Shown piece by piece: positions 1 to 8,949 of a stretch of 64,000 bases of DNA. The position numbers were made by a program, and so were the translations under genes. Positions within the stretch are counted from its first letter, which is position 1. Each line of letters opens with the position of its first letter. Location: assembly GCA_019751875.1 (NCBI GenBank), contig JAIEMV010000014.1:29954-93953 (forward strand). The letters are read 5' to 3'. This DNA comes from Hyphomicrobium sp. Lineage in GTDB: Bacteria > Pseudomonadota > Alphaproteobacteria > Rhizobiales > Hyphomicrobiaceae. The notes beneath the pieces were generated by a model, which saw nothing but the letters and a program-made list of their open reading frames with translations, ran no database searches and was not told the DNA's origin.

Positions 1-167
1 AATCCCGTCGAATAGGCCGATCGCTTGAACAGGTTTTCAGTGCCGAAACTCTCTTCGAGCTTCGCCTTTAGGGCCGGTTCGACGACGGCCAGGATCTGAA
101 TGCACGGCCGGTTGCGGCCTTGCACCATGACCATGCCCTTGCGAATGAGTAGTTTCGGCGGCTGCAT
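1..167 (-). CDS. Partial small hypothetical protein (cut by window edge)
   Basis: A reading frame opens at the ATG complementary to 165-167 and runs off the left edge without a stop, so only the first 55 residues are visible. They begin MQPPKLLIRKGMVMVQG and contain a single Cys (RNRPCIQI). I recognise no family. It is codirectional with the downstream end of the histidine kinase at 294 and separated from it by 126 bases that carry a palindrome, which suggests its own promoter. Start choice is moderately secure because it is the first ATG after the intergenic region. Confidence 0.5.
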   Translation of the reverse strand, partial: MQPPKLLIRKGMVMVQGRNRPCIQILAVVEPALKAKLEESFGTENLFKRSAYSTG

Positions 168-248
168 ACGCTGATCCCCACTTCCGGAAGCACGAAATCC
201 GGTGAATGGGAATTTAAGCGGGGAGAGGTGAAGAAAGCCGTTCGCGAT

Positions 249-266
249 TGGATACAATTTTATCCA
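249..266. promoter_or_regulatory. Palindromic operator candidate TGGATA-N6-TATCCA
   Basis: A perfect six-base inverted repeat (TGGATA, six bases CAATTT, TATCCA) lies in the AT-rich gap about 80 bases upstream of the partial gene starting at 167. The symmetry and AT-rich centre fit a dimeric repressor site, for example a GntR- or MarR-type regulator, but no regulator is identified. It is too short and lacks the T-run of a terminator. Confidence 0.35.
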
Positions 267-293
267 TTGGCGTGAGCAGCCCCGAAAATCTCG

Positions 294-1268
294 TCACACG
301 GCAGGCTGCACCCTATGGGGTGGGGCCTGGGTCCGCGTCGGCAACTCAAGTTCACTGAGGGGCACCGAGATCGAACATGTCAGCCCGTCATGATGGGCGC
401 CGCGCGTGATGGTGCCGCCCAGCGATTTGACCATGGCGTCGATGAGTTTGGTCCCGAAGCCGCCGGAAGCGGGGATTTGGGGAGCATCCGATCCACCTGT
501 CTCGGCCCACACGAAATCAAGGTTCTCGCCCACCCTCAACCAAGTGATCAGAACACGGCCCTCCGGATAGCTCAGGGCACCGTATTTGACGGCGTTCGTC
601 GCCAGCTCGTGCACGATGAGCGCCCAGGCGCGCGCGTGCCGTGCCGGGAGAACGATATCGGAGCCGGTGGCGATGATCTTATCGGTGCCGTAAGCGCTAA
701 GCTCGTTGTTGAGAACCGTCTGCAGGCGTTCGCCAGCGCCACTCTCTTCCATCAGCAAGGACTCGGCTGAGAGCAGCGTCGCCAACCGCCCGTTAATCGT
801 AGCGGCGGTCTGCGGATCGGACTTCAGCGTGTTGTCGACAATTGTTTTGGCGACCGCGACGCTATTGCGGCTGCGATGGCGCACCTCATCGAGCAGGAGA
901 TCGCGAAAAGACTTCTCCTCACGCAGATCTTGAACCGATTTGCGGTAGCCCTCGGAAACCCAGATCAACAACGCCGAACTTGCGATGAACAGCAACACGT
1001 TCAGGTGCGCAGCCGCGTCCTTCAGCGCAAACGAAAACGGCGGTGGCAAGAACACAAACCAGGTCAAGACTACGGAAAGCACGAGCGCGACACTGCCCGC
1101 CCTGTAGCCGGACAGAAGCGTTGCAATAACGACGGCTGGAAAGAATAAAGCGAAGGGCACGACGCCATCTTCGAATAGGCCGAGGAGGAAACGCAATGCC
1201 GTCGCCAAGCCAACGAGCCCGACGGCGACGGCGTAACCGCGCCAGCCGGAAATGGAGTAAGCGAACAT
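294..1268 (-). CDS. Membrane sensor histidine kinase, HWE/HisKA_2 type
   Basis: This 324-residue protein has about four hydrophobic segments in residues 10-105, in the DUF4118-like pattern of KdpD-type sensors. A dimerisation/phosphoacceptor segment follows with His131 in EVRHRSRNS, then an ATPase domain with the N-box HELATNAVKYGALS (Asn225). The WAETGG stretch near 254-259 matches the W-x-E signature of HWE kinases, a family common in alphaproteobacteria and often linked to the general stress response or light and redox sensing. There is no PAS domain, so the signal is probably sensed in the membrane. No response regulator gene is adjacent. Family assignment is firm; the signal is unknown. 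Confidence 0.85.
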   Translation of the reverse strand: MFAYSISGWRGYAVAVGLVGLATALRFLLGLFEDGVVPFALFFPAVVIATLLSGYRAGSVALVLSVVLTWFVFLPPPFSFALKDAAAHLNVLLFIASSALLIWVSEGYRKSVQDLREEKSFRDLLLDEVRHRSRNSVAVAKTIVDNTLKSDPQTAATINGRLATLLSAESLLMEESGAGERLQTVLNNELSAYGTDKIIATGSDIVLPARHARAWALIVHELATNAVKYGALSYPEGRVLITWLRVGENLDFVWAETGGSDAPQIPASGGFGTKLIDAMVKSLGGTITRGAHHDGLTCSISVPLSELELPTRTQAPPHRVQPAV

Positions 1269-1458
1269 TCTCCTCCTCCCAGTGCGGCTATAGCTTAAAG
1301 CGAAAACTCATAAAATAAAAGAGACAGTTAGCGCAGAGGGCTCAGCTCCATCCAGGCAGACCTTTTTATCATGTCGATGTGCCGCGCCGATTAGGGGGCC
1401 GGCATCTACCATGAAGATGTCGGTGCGGGACCAACGCTGGCGGACGCCGCCTGATGCG

Positions 1459-1935
1459 TCACGTCAAGGATTTTGCAAGCTCTTCGAGCTGATCGGCTGT
1501 CTTGCCCCAACCTTCGTGGAAGCCCATCTGCTCGTGCTCGCGCATCGCCTCTTCGCTCCAGTGCATGGCCCGGGCGACGTAGTGGGTCTTGCCATCTCCC
1601 GCGTCCTCCATCAGGACGTCAGCGACCATGAACGCGCGCTCGCTCGGAATCCAACCGGGCAGGAAAGCGTCCGTCGTGACGATGCGCCTTTGCGGTTCGA
1701 CCGCGAGAAAGACTCCGGGGTTCTCGAAGCGCTCGCCATCCGGCCCGTGCATGACAAAGAAGCACTCGCCGCCCGGCCGCATATCGAGGCGCACGTCAGA
1801 AATGGACCATGGCTTCGGGCAGAACCACTGCTCCATCAGCGCGCTTTCCGTCCAGCAGCGCCACACGTTCGCCAGTGGCGCATCGAGCACGCGATCCAAC
1901 GTCAGGACGTATTTGGGAAGGCTCGTGCTGCTCAT
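1459..1935 (-). CDS. SRPBCC/AHSA1-family protein
   Basis: The 158-residue product is a single START/Bet v1-like domain of the activator-of-Hsp90-ATPase (AHSA1) group. It shows the usual opening VLTLDRVLDAPLANVWRCWT, the middle strand WSISDVRLDMRPGGECFF and a C-terminal helix with HEGWGKTADQLEEL. Such proteins bind hydrophobic ligands and are often encoded with ArsR regulators, but none is present here. It stands alone between the histidine kinase and a divergent small membrane protein gene. The ligand is unknown. Length is normal for the family. Confidence 0.85.
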   Translation of the reverse strand: MSSTSLPKYVLTLDRVLDAPLANVWRCWTESALMEQWFCPKPWSISDVRLDMRPGGECFFVMHGPDGERFENPGVFLAVEPQRRIVTTDAFLPGWIPSERAFMVADVLMEDAGDGKTHYVARAMHWSEEAMREHEQMGFHEGWGKTADQLEELAKSLT

Positions 1936-2076
1936 CGTTCACTCCTGCACACTGACTGTCCCGACAACGGCGCAGCCTCATGGAAGTTCATCCCGCTTTT
2001 GAGACCTGCGGAAACGCAATGCTAGACTGCTGGCCGGGAGGCGCCGGCCCGGACCCGGCCCGTTCGGGAGGTTTAT

Positions 2077-2364
2077 ATGGAATTCGATTACCTGATTGCG
2101 GCCGGTGTCTTGCTGGCCACCGCGGCGACTGACGCGGCCTACGTGATGTTTACCTCAGCCGTTGTCGCCAAGCGCGCACTCGCGGCCGCCAACTGGAGCA
2201 GCGCCTGGTACATGCTCTCCTCATTCGCCGTCATCAGCTACACCCACAATTATGTCTATGTCGCCTTTGCGATCGTAGGATCCTGGATCGGCGCCTATCT
2301 GACACTCAGGTTTTACCACCGCGAACCGGCCAATCCCCCCGGCCCCTTGAAGCCGACGGTGTGA
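2077..2364 (+). CDS. Small hydrophobic membrane protein, function unknown
   Basis: The 95-residue product is mostly hydrophobic, with an N-terminal segment around residues 5-25 and a longer hydrophobic region around 45-78 ending in LRFYHREP, which suggests two or three membrane spans and a cytoplasmic tail. The ATG is preceded by a clear GGGAGG ribosome binding site. It is followed about 105 bases later by thrS on the same strand. I recognise no named family. The good ribosome binding site and the membrane profile support a real gene. Confidence 0.7.
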   Translation: MEFDYLIAAGVLLATAATDAAYVMFTSAVVAKRALAAANWSSAWYMLSSFAVISYTHNYVYVAFAIVGSWIGAYLTLRFYHREPANPPGPLKPTV

Positions 2365-2469
2365 TCGTCACGGCCCATCTTGACATTTGGGGACCGCCGG
2401 CGGCATGACACGGCCGATAAATGTCTTACGCCGCGCCCGTGGGCGGCGAGTGAGCAACAGGAGAGAAAG

Positions 2470-4413
2470 ATGACCGACGTCACCTTGACGTTTCCCGACG
2501 GCGCGCAGCGCAAGATCGCCAAGGGAACATCCGGCACCGAGGTCGCCAAGTCCATCTCTCCGTCGCTGGCCAAGCGCACTGTCGCGATGCAGATTGACGG
2601 CGTGCTGACCGACCTCGCCGATCCCATTCAATCCGACGCCAAAATCAACTTCGTCTCGCGCACCGACCCCGCCGCGCTGGAACTCATCAGGCACGACGCA
2701 GCCCACGTGATGGCCGAAGCCGTGCAGGCGCTGTGGCCCGGCACACAGGTGACGATCGGCCCGGTGATCGACAACGGCTTCTACTACGACTTCGCGAAAG
2801 CCGAGCCGTTCCTGCCGGAAGACATCGGCAAGATCGAAAAGAAGATGGCCGAGATCATCGCCAAGAACGCGCCCTTCACCAAGGAAGTGTGGCCGCGCGA
2901 TCGGGCGAAGGACACGTTTGCCCAGATGGGCGAGGGCTTCAAGGTCGAACTCGTCGATGCGATCCCCGAAGGCCAGGACCTCAAAATCTATCGTCAGGGC
3001 GACTGGTTCGACCTCTGCCGCGGCCCGCACATGACCTCGACGGGCCACATCGGCAAGGCGTTCAAGCTCATGAAGTTCGCCGGGGCCTATTGGCGCGGGG
3101 ATTCAACGCGTCCGCAACTCCAGCGCATCTACGGGACCGCGTGGGCCACGGAAGTCGAGCTGAAGGCCTATCTGCATCAGATCGAGGAAGCCGAGAAGCG
3201 CGACCATCGCAAACTCGGGCGCGAGATGGATCTGTTCCATTTCCAGGAAGAAGCGCCGGGCTCCATCTTCTGGCATCCGAAGGGCTGGACCCTGTTCCAG
3301 ACCCTCATCAGTTACATGCGCCGCGCGCAGCAGCGCGCCGGCTACATGGAAGTGAACTCGCCCGACATGATGGAGAAGCACTTCTGGGAGCTCTCCGGCC
3401 ATTGGGAGAACTACGGCGAGAACATGTTCACGACCACGCTGCCCGACGAGCGCGTGTTCTGCTGCAAGCCGATGAACTGCCCGGGCCACGTGCAGATCTA
3501 CAAGCATGGCCTGAAGAGCTACCGCGACTTGCCTCTGAAGATCGCCGAGTTCGGCAAGGTGCACCGCTACGAGCCCTCGGGCGCCCTTCACGGCATGCTG
3601 CGCGTGCGCCACTTCACGCAGGACGACGCGCACATCTTCATCACCGAAAATCAGATCATGGAGGAATGCCTCAAGATCAACGATCTCATGCTCGCGATCT
3701 ATAAGGACTTCGGCTTCGAGGACATCCACATCAAGCTCTCGACGCGGCCGGAAAAGCGCGTCGGCGCGGATGACCTGTGGGACAAGGCCGAGAAGGCGCT
3801 GGGCGATGTGCTGGACGAAGTGAAGCGCCGCTCCAACGGCCGCATCCGCACCGAACTCCAGCCGGGTGAGGGCGCGTTCTATGGGCCAAAACTCGAATAC
3901 ACATTGAAGGACGCGATCGGCCGCGAATGGCAGTGCGGCACCACGCAGGTGGACTTCAACCTCGCGGGCCGCCTCGGCGCATTCTACATCGACGAGAACT
4001 CCGAGAAGAAAACGCCGGTGATGATCCATCGCGCCATGTTCGGCTCGCTCGAACGCTTCACCGGCATCCTGATCGAAAACTTCGCCGGCCACTTCCCGCT
4101 GTGGCTCGCGCCGTTGCAGGTCGTGGTTGCGACGATCACAAGCGAAGCGGATCCTTATGCCAACGAGGTCGTCTCAGCCTTGAAGGCGGCGGGCCTGCGC
4201 GTGGAGGCCGACCTGCGCAACGAAAAGATCGGATACAAGGTGCGCGAACACTCGCTCGCCAAGGTCCCGGTCATCCTCGCCGTCGGCATGCGCGACGCCG
4301 AAGGCCGCAACGTCTCCGTCCGCCGACTGGGGAGCCAGGATCAAAAGCTCATGCCGCTCGACGAGGCCGTGGCCAGCCTGAAGGATGAGGCCACCCCGCC
4401 AGATTTGCGGTAA
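2470..4413 (+). CDS. thrS: Threonine-tRNA ligase
   Basis: This 647-residue class II synthetase charges tRNA-Thr. The N-terminal TGS domain covers about residues 1-62. The editing domain carries HDAAH (75-79) and CRGPH (183-187). The catalytic core has the zinc ligands Cys337 in KPMNCPGH, His388 in DDAHIF and His520 in MIHRAMFG. The C-terminal anticodon-binding domain begins near residue 545. The start is the ATG after GGAGAGAAAG; the frame stays open 90 bases further upstream, but only this start matches the usual N terminus. All hallmark residues are intact, and the length is normal. Confidence 0.98.
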   Translation: MTDVTLTFPDGAQRKIAKGTSGTEVAKSISPSLAKRTVAMQIDGVLTDLADPIQSDAKINFVSRTDPAALELIRHDAAHVMAEAVQALWPGTQVTIGPVIDNGFYYDFAKAEPFLPEDIGKIEKKMAEIIAKNAPFTKEVWPRDRAKDTFAQMGEGFKVELVDAIPEGQDLKIYRQGDWFDLCRGPHMTSTGHIGKAFKLMKFAGAYWRGDSTRPQLQRIYGTAWATEVELKAYLHQIEEAEKRDHRKLGREMDLFHFQEEAPGSIFWHPKGWTLFQTLISYMRRAQQRAGYMEVNSPDMMEKHFWELSGHWENYGENMFTTTLPDERVFCCKPMNCPGHVQIYKHGLKSYRDLPLKIAEFGKVHRYEPSGALHGMLRVRHFTQDDAHIFITENQIMEECLKINDLMLAIYKDFGFEDIHIKLSTRPEKRVGADDLWDKAEKALGDVLDEVKRRSNGRIRTELQPGEGAFYGPKLEYTLKDAIGREWQCGTTQVDFNLAGRLGAFYIDENSEKKTPVMIHRAMFGSLERFTGILIENFAGHFPLWLAPLQVVVATITSEADPYANEVVSALKAAGLRVEADLRNEKIGYKVREHSLAKVPVILAVGMRDAEGRNVSVRRLGSQDQKLMPLDEAVASLKDEATPPDLR

Positions 4414-4481
4414 CGGCCCAGTAGATTAGTGCGTACACATCCCATAGTCTATTCCAGTCAGGGGAAGGAAATGGGGCGATT

Positions 4482-5783
4482 ATGCGTACGCGAAGTGCCA
4501 AGCGCTTTTTGCATTTTGTTCTGTTGTTGATTGCAGCTTTCGCGATCTACGTGGCCTGGAGTTGGCCATGGGCCAAAGACTTGGTCCAAAGCAACGAGAG
4601 CTTTTTCAAGTTAATCGGGTTGGGGTTCGGTCCAGTCTTGGCGCTCATAGGCTTCTTCTATGGTCTCGTCGATAAGGCGGAAATCAAAGACATCACAGAA
4701 GAACTTGGAAAGGCGAAGCAGGCGGCCGAGGACGAACACAATGATGCGGAACGTGCAAGATTGGAGGTGCAAAGAAAGTTGGAGACGATAGATCGGCTCA
4801 GAACAGATTTAGCGACAATTGCGAACGCGGGCAGGCTTTGGAAGCTAAGAGAGAACAAGCCATTCGCCGAGTACCGTGCCTGGAAGTACGATCCTGAAGG
4901 CGCCAAAATTGTAACGTTCGGACTATTCAAGGGTGGCGTCGGCAAAACGCATCTAGCCGCTAACTTCGCAGCCTACGTGAGCGAATACCAGCAAAAGCCG
5001 GTGTTGCTTATCGACCTCGATTACCAAGGTTCTCTTTCTACGACGGTCCTAACAGCTGCGGATATCGAACCTGTCGGTTCACAAGTCGACCGCTTTTTCG
5101 ACGAGAACGCAGATCTTGTGACACTTGCCAGCAATCGAACTCATCTCGCTCATTCCGGTCCAGGAGTCGCGCTCAACCACGGACGCGGGCTCGCAAAGTG
5201 CTGGTTGGCTGCCTCCGATTATCCTCTGTCGGAACTTGAAAGCAAATTGCTCGTATCCCGAGTCCTAGATGGAGAGTTCGGCCTAGACGAACGCTACAGG
5301 CTTGCGCATCTATTGCTCCAGCCAGCGGTTAGACGCGACTATTCGATAATCATTATCGATACTCCACCGCGGATGACATTGGGCACAGTCAACGCCTTCG
5401 TCGCGAGCCACTATGTTGTCGTGCCGACCATACTCGATCGGGTGTCGAGCGAGGCCGTAGTGCCTTTTCTGAAGCAAGTGGAAACGTTGAGAGCAGATCT
5501 CGATTTGGACCTCCGACTTGCTGCTATTGTCGGCATGATGACCAGGACTTCTATGCTTAATGCCACGGAACAGCGGTATCTCGATCATGCGATTTCCGCC
5601 GCACGCGAGATCGGGCCCATCGCGAGAGACGACTTTGACGTCGCAACGATTCCGCGAAAAGTGCAGGTCACAAACGAGGCCGATCTGGCCTATTTTCTCA
5701 GTGATAACAACGGGCCTTTAGCAAGTCAGTTCTACAACCCGCTGTTTAATAAGCTGTGGACACGCATAACGGGACAGGCGTGA
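4482..5783 (+). CDS. Membrane-anchored ParA/MinD-like ATPase
   Basis: The 433-residue protein starts with two membrane segments (about 9-27 and 41-61), then a charged coiled coil (about 65-115), then a ParA-type P-loop domain. The deviant Walker A is KGGVGKT (150-156), the A' strand is VLLIDLDYQGS (about 174-184), and Walker B is IIIIDTPPR with Asp293. All ATPase motifs look functional. ParA proteins are normally soluble and sit beside parB; here there is no ParB gene or visible parS cluster, and the domain is tethered to the membrane. Base composition is visibly less GC-rich than in thrS and the carbonic anhydrase gene, which suggests acquisition by transfer. A small gene follows and may be its partner. 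Role unknown: partitioning, polar positioning and defence are all possible. Confidence 0.8.
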   Translation: MRTRSAKRFLHFVLLLIAAFAIYVAWSWPWAKDLVQSNESFFKLIGLGFGPVLALIGFFYGLVDKAEIKDITEELGKAKQAAEDEHNDAERARLEVQRKLETIDRLRTDLATIANAGRLWKLRENKPFAEYRAWKYDPEGAKIVTFGLFKGGVGKTHLAANFAAYVSEYQQKPVLLIDLDYQGSLSTTVLTAADIEPVGSQVDRFFDENADLVTLASNRTHLAHSGPGVALNHGRGLAKCWLAASDYPLSELESKLLVSRVLDGEFGLDERYRLAHLLLQPAVRRDYSIIIIDTPPRMTLGTVNAFVASHYVVVPTILDRVSSEAVVPFLKQVETLRADLDLDLRLAAIVGMMTRTSMLNATEQRYLDHAISAAREIGPIARDDFDVATIPRKVQVTNEADLAYFLSDNNGPLASQFYNPLFNKLWTRITGQA

Positions 5784-5842
5784 ATCAACTTAAAGATTGT
5801 GGAGGGCTAGTCACTCGTCGCCCGCTTTCATCGGAGGCGAGA

Positions 5843-6175
5843 ATGTCTATATTGTCGGCATGGCTTGGGCGGGACCACGAGGATGACATGGCACGCTCCA
5901 AGAAGCCCGTCGTTGATGAGTCCAAGATCGATGCTTGGGTCGCGCGCCTTAAATTAGCCGTCAGAGACGCAGCGCAGTTCGACAAAGTATTCGGTGAGGT
6001 AGAAGCGGGCGAACTGCTGGGTTCTGCTGACATCATTGCGCTTGCGCAGAAATTTGCTGGCGGTCCAAAGCCCAAAAACAAGAAAGCTGCGCTTCTAGCA
6101 ATCGCACAAGAACGCCAACGGCTCGCGCACGCAAAGGCGAAGGGAGACAGCGCCGCCAAGACGCGGGTCTGGTGA
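5843..6175 (+). CDS. Small basic protein downstream of the ParA-like gene
   Basis: A 110-residue hypothetical protein begins at the ATG after the strong site CGGAGGCGAGA; an in-frame ATG at 5886 is also possible. The C-terminal half is rich in Lys and Ala (KPKNKKAALLAIAQERQR) and could be a small helical nucleic-acid- or protein-binding module. It lies 59 bases after the ParA-like gene on the same strand, with nothing between, so the two probably form one acquired unit. No family is recognised and no function is proposed. Confidence 0.6.
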   Translation: MSILSAWLGRDHEDDMARSKKPVVDESKIDAWVARLKLAVRDAAQFDKVFGEVEAGELLGSADIIALAQKFAGGPKPKNKKAALLAIAQERQRLAHAKAKGDSAAKTRVW

Positions 6176-6237
6176 TTTGCCCAATCTAGAGAACCCACGC
6201 CGGGATGACGTTTGAGGGTGGTGCGGGCACCCGGTTA

Positions 6238-6825
6238 TCACCCAGCCTTGCCTGCCTCCGTCGCCTCGGGCACTTCCATGAGACGCCCCGTCTTCACGTC
6301 GTAGATGTAGCCGTAGATCGGGATGGTGGCCGGCACGAGGGGATGGCTGCGGATGCGCTTCACGTCCTGCACCACACTCGACGCTTGATCCGTGATCGTG
6401 TGCCACTTGATGAACAGCCCCGACGGATCGCCGCCGCCGTGCTTCGGGTTCGACCATGTCGTGCCGTCAAACGAAGCTGTTTCCAAGCTGTCGGCCAACA
6501 GCGTGCCCATGATGTCGTCGGTGAACAGTTCCATCCCGCAATCGGTGTGGTGCACGACGAACCATTCCAGCGTGCTAAGCAGCTTGTGCGATATGACGAG
6601 CGAACGGATGGCATCGTCCGACGCGCGTCCGCCCGCGTTGCGGATGACATGTGCATCGCCCTCGGCAAGCCCCGCGTATTTCGCCGGATCGAGACGCGCA
6701 TCCATGCATGTGAGTACCGCGAAGCGCCGCGCTGGCGGCAGCGCCAATTGCCCTTTGTCACCGAATTCGGCGACGTAGCGCGCGTTCGCATCCATGACTT
6801 CGGTGACGAGTTTGCTGCGTGACAT
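6238..6825 (-). CDS. Beta-class carbonic anhydrase
   Basis: The 195-residue enzyme interconverts CO2 and bicarbonate. Zinc ligands are visible as Cys40 in TCMDARLD and His93 and Cys96 in VVHHTDCG, with the catalytic Asp42-Arg44 pair and the [15 protein letters not shown] segment typical of the shorter beta subgroup found in mycobacteria and many alphaproteobacteria. I chose the start MSRSKLVTE, preceded by AGGGGC; an in-frame ATG five codons upstream is less likely, and longer extensions are not protein-like. It converges with the ParA insert and is downstream of the ccdA-like gene. Confidence 0.92.
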   Translation of the reverse strand: MSRSKLVTEVMDANARYVAEFGDKGQLALPPARRFAVLTCMDARLDPAKYAGLAEGDAHVIRNAGGRASDDAIRSLVISHKLLSTLEWFVVHHTDCGMELFTDDIMGTLLADSLETASFDGTTWSNPKHGGGDPSGLFIKWHTITDQASSVVQDVKRIRSHPLVPATIPIYGYIYDVKTGRLMEVPEATEAGKAG

Positions 6826-6931
6826 GTCGGGCCCCTGCATTCGACTGACAGTGTGTGCTCGACAGAACAGCTGTGCCGAGCACCCGGGCCGTAACGCTAT
6901 CACGCCTTTGCGCAGCAAACATCGGCCGCGC

Positions 6932-7648
6932 TCAAAAACCATAAATGAACCGCACCAGACCCGCCGGCATGCGGTCGAGCACGAACGCCTCCCAATCCGA
7001 CATGAGGTCGGTGAGGAAGGCAAGGCCGAGCAGGATCAGCAGGACGCCAAGCGCGGGCTTGAGCCAGCGCGTGGCGGTCATGAGCGCGCCGCGGTTTTTC
7101 ATGAACGCTTCGCGCGAGAGCACCATGATCCCGAGCAGCGGCGTCACCGTGCCGAGCGCGAAGGCGAACATGACGGTCGCCGCATAACCGATCGACTGCC
7201 CCTGCGCGGCAAGCGCGATCGCAGCACCGAGAGTCGGGCCCACACACGGCGTCCACACCGCCCCAAGTATCGCCCCGAGCAAAAACTGCCCGCTCAGTCC
7301 ATCGGGTGAGAACTCCGACACGCGCGTTTGCAATCCGCCGGTCGCGACGGAGGCCGCCACGGCGAAGCGCTGTTGCAGCGAAGATGACAACAGCACCGCG
7401 CCAAGCCCAATCATCAGGACGGCTGCGATCTGATTGAGAAGTTTCGGCGTCAGGCCGATCGCAAATCCCGCCGTGGCCACGAGCAACCCGAAACCTGTGA
7501 ACGCGATCACGAGACCTGCTGCCAGTGCATAGGGACCGTACTTGTGGGACGAAAGAGCACCGCCGAGCACGATGGGGAGCAACGGAAGAATGCACGGGGA
7601 CAGGATCGTCACCACACCAGCAAGGTAGGCGATCAGATGACTGGACAT
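6932..7648 (-). CDS. CcdA/DsbD-type thiol-reducing membrane protein
   Basis: The 238-residue product has about six membrane segments and the paired Pro-Cys motifs of CcdA/DsbD proteins: [12 protein letters not shown] near the N terminus and [12 protein letters not shown] near residues 135-146. Such proteins carry electrons from cytoplasmic thioredoxin to periplasmic thiol proteins. The gene follows a periplasmic thioredoxin-like gene by 71 bases on the same strand, a natural partner. The start is placed at [11 protein letters not shown]; upstream residues in the frame look non-coding. A second CcdA homologue is encoded at 51.1 kb, so one copy may serve cytochrome c maturation and the other a separate pathway. 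Confidence 0.85.
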   Translation of the reverse strand: MSSHLIAYLAGVVTILSPCILPLLPIVLGGALSSHKYGPYALAAGLVIAFTGFGLLVATAGFAIGLTPKLLNQIAAVLMIGLGAVLLSSSLQQRFAVAASVATGGLQTRVSEFSPDGLSGQFLLGAILGAVWTPCVGPTLGAAIALAAQGQSIGYAATVMFAFALGTVTPLLGIMVLSREAFMKNRGALMTATRWLKPALGVLLILLGLAFLTDLMSDWEAFVLDRMPAGLVRFIYGF

Positions 7649-7719
7649 GATTTGTCTCGAAAGATCGTCGGCCGATAGAAATCTGCGGCGCGACCTTGGT
7701 CGCGCCGCAGACAAGTGCG

Positions 7720-8112
7720 TTAGGCGCCCTTGGCAATGGCGGCGACAATGGCGTCCGCATCCGTCTCACCGACAAGGCGCGCGACTTCCTTCGAGCCCTT
7801 GAAGACGATGATGGTGCTCTGCTTGACGGCCTGGAAGCGTTTCACGGGATCGGCGTCACCGAGGAAATCGACAGAGACGAATGTGGCGTTCGGGAATTTC
7901 GCCTTGGCGGCGTTGAGACCCGGCTGCTGCGCGGCACAGGTCGGGCAGCCCTTCTTGAAGACTTCGACGACAATGTGCTGGTTGTCGGCCTGAGCCTTGT
8001 CGAACATCGCGGCTTCATAGGTCGCCTTCTGCTCCATCGCGATAGCGGGCGCGGTGAAGGCAAGGGCGAGCCCCGACAAGGCGGCGGCAATGGAAATTCT
8101 GATGGGCTTCAT
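7720..8112 (-). CDS. Periplasmic thioredoxin-like protein
   Basis: The 130-residue protein has a signal peptide (MKPIRISIAAALSGLALAFT, cleavage near APAIA) and a thioredoxin fold with the redox pair Cys56-Pro-Thr-Cys59. The ribosome binding site CGGGAGA precedes the ATG. It probably takes electrons from the CcdA-like protein encoded next in the same direction and reduces periplasmic thiols. The CPTC motif and the lack of a TlpA-type insertion set it apart from the usual cytochrome-c maturation thioredoxins. Its target is unknown. Confidence 0.85.
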   Translation of the reverse strand: MKPIRISIAAALSGLALAFTAPAIAMEQKATYEAAMFDKAQADNQHIVVEVFKKGCPTCAAQQPGLNAAKAKFPNATFVSVDFLGDADPVKRFQAVKQSTIIVFKGSKEVARLVGETDADAIVAAIAKGA

Positions 8113-8223
8113 AAGTTTGTCTCCCGTTGGGCCGGTTAGAGGCGCTTGCGCCTCGCAGCACATACGGTGAGATTGCGACCGGGTTTCACGAGCCAGCCAG
8201 GATTGTCAAAAGATGCGGCCCGG

Positions 8224-8715
8224 TTACGCCTTCGCCAGATGCGCCCGCAACATCCAGGCGGCTTTGTCGTGGGCCTCAATGCGCCCGTTCATGATATCGG
8301 CGGTCGCATGGTCCTCCGCGTCGTCGGCGAAGGTGCTGAGCTCGGTGCACAGTTCTGAAACCGTCATATGATCCGAGACGAGCGTCTCCAGCATGACCGT
8401 TTCCCGCGGCGGCTTTGCCGGCGCATCCTTGATGTGTGACATCTCGGCGAAGGCGGCAAAGCTGCCGGGCGCGACGGCGTCAAGGGCGCGGATCCGCTCG
8501 GCGACGACATCGATCGCCTCGTCCAATTCTTTGTAGTGTGTTTCCAGCAGCGTGTGCAGGCCGATAAAGTTGGGCCCGGTGATGTTCCAATGGAAATTCT
8601 GCGTCTTGATTCGCAGCGCATAGGTCGAGGCCAAAACGGTGCCGAGGCGCTCCGCGACGTCAGCTTTCGTATTGCTATTGCGCGTCTCGTCGGAAGATCG
8701 GCGTGCGTCTGCCAT
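8224..8715 (-). CDS. dps: Dps-family ferritin-like DNA-protection protein
   Basis: The 163-residue protein is a DNA-binding protein from starved cells. It forms dodecamers that oxidise and store iron with hydrogen peroxide. The ferroxidase region is clear in QNFHWNITGPNF and HYKELDEAIDVVAERIRALD, and the N terminus is basic (MADARRSSDETR). The start after CGGAG gives the usual Dps length; the open frame extends upstream but only through promoter DNA. An EcfG-type promoter lies about 130 bases upstream, so expression in the general stress response is likely. Confidence 0.93.
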   Translation of the reverse strand: MADARRSSDETRNSNTKADVAERLGTVLASTYALRIKTQNFHWNITGPNFIGLHTLLETHYKELDEAIDVVAERIRALDAVAPGSFAAFAEMSHIKDAPAKPPRETVMLETLVSDHMTVSELCTELSTFADDAEDHATADIMNGRIEAHDKAAWMLRAHLAKA

Positions 8716-8842
8716 GAATTTGAACTCCGAATAGACTAGAAAAACAACGAACTCGCTGGCGCCGCGGAGGAACGGCGCGAGCGGGCAATCGTGAAATGCG
8801 CTGGCACAAAACAACAGGAGGAAGCGCGCCAGCCGCAGAGGA

Positions 8843-8867
8843 AACGCTGGCGCCGGATAACAGTTCC
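8843..8867 (-). promoter_or_regulatory. EcfG-type general stress promoter for dps
   Basis: Reading the minus strand, GGAAC (8867-8863) is followed by exactly 16 bases and CGTT (8846-8843). This matches the alphaproteobacterial EcfG consensus GGAAC-N16/17-CGTT. It lies in the 234-base gap between dps and the divergent DCC gene and points toward dps. The predicted leader is about 120 bases, longer than usual, so an additional promoter may exist. Confidence 0.65.
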
Positions 8868-8949
8868 CAGCCGCGCCTGCCTGTATGCGCCGGGCCTGCA
8901 TGTGAACCATGGTAATGAAGTACGAGAGGTCCGCGAGGTTGAATGACAA

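Noticed and set aside
3103..4092. 329-residue frame antisense to thrS
   Set aside because: Shadow frame; thrS is certain.
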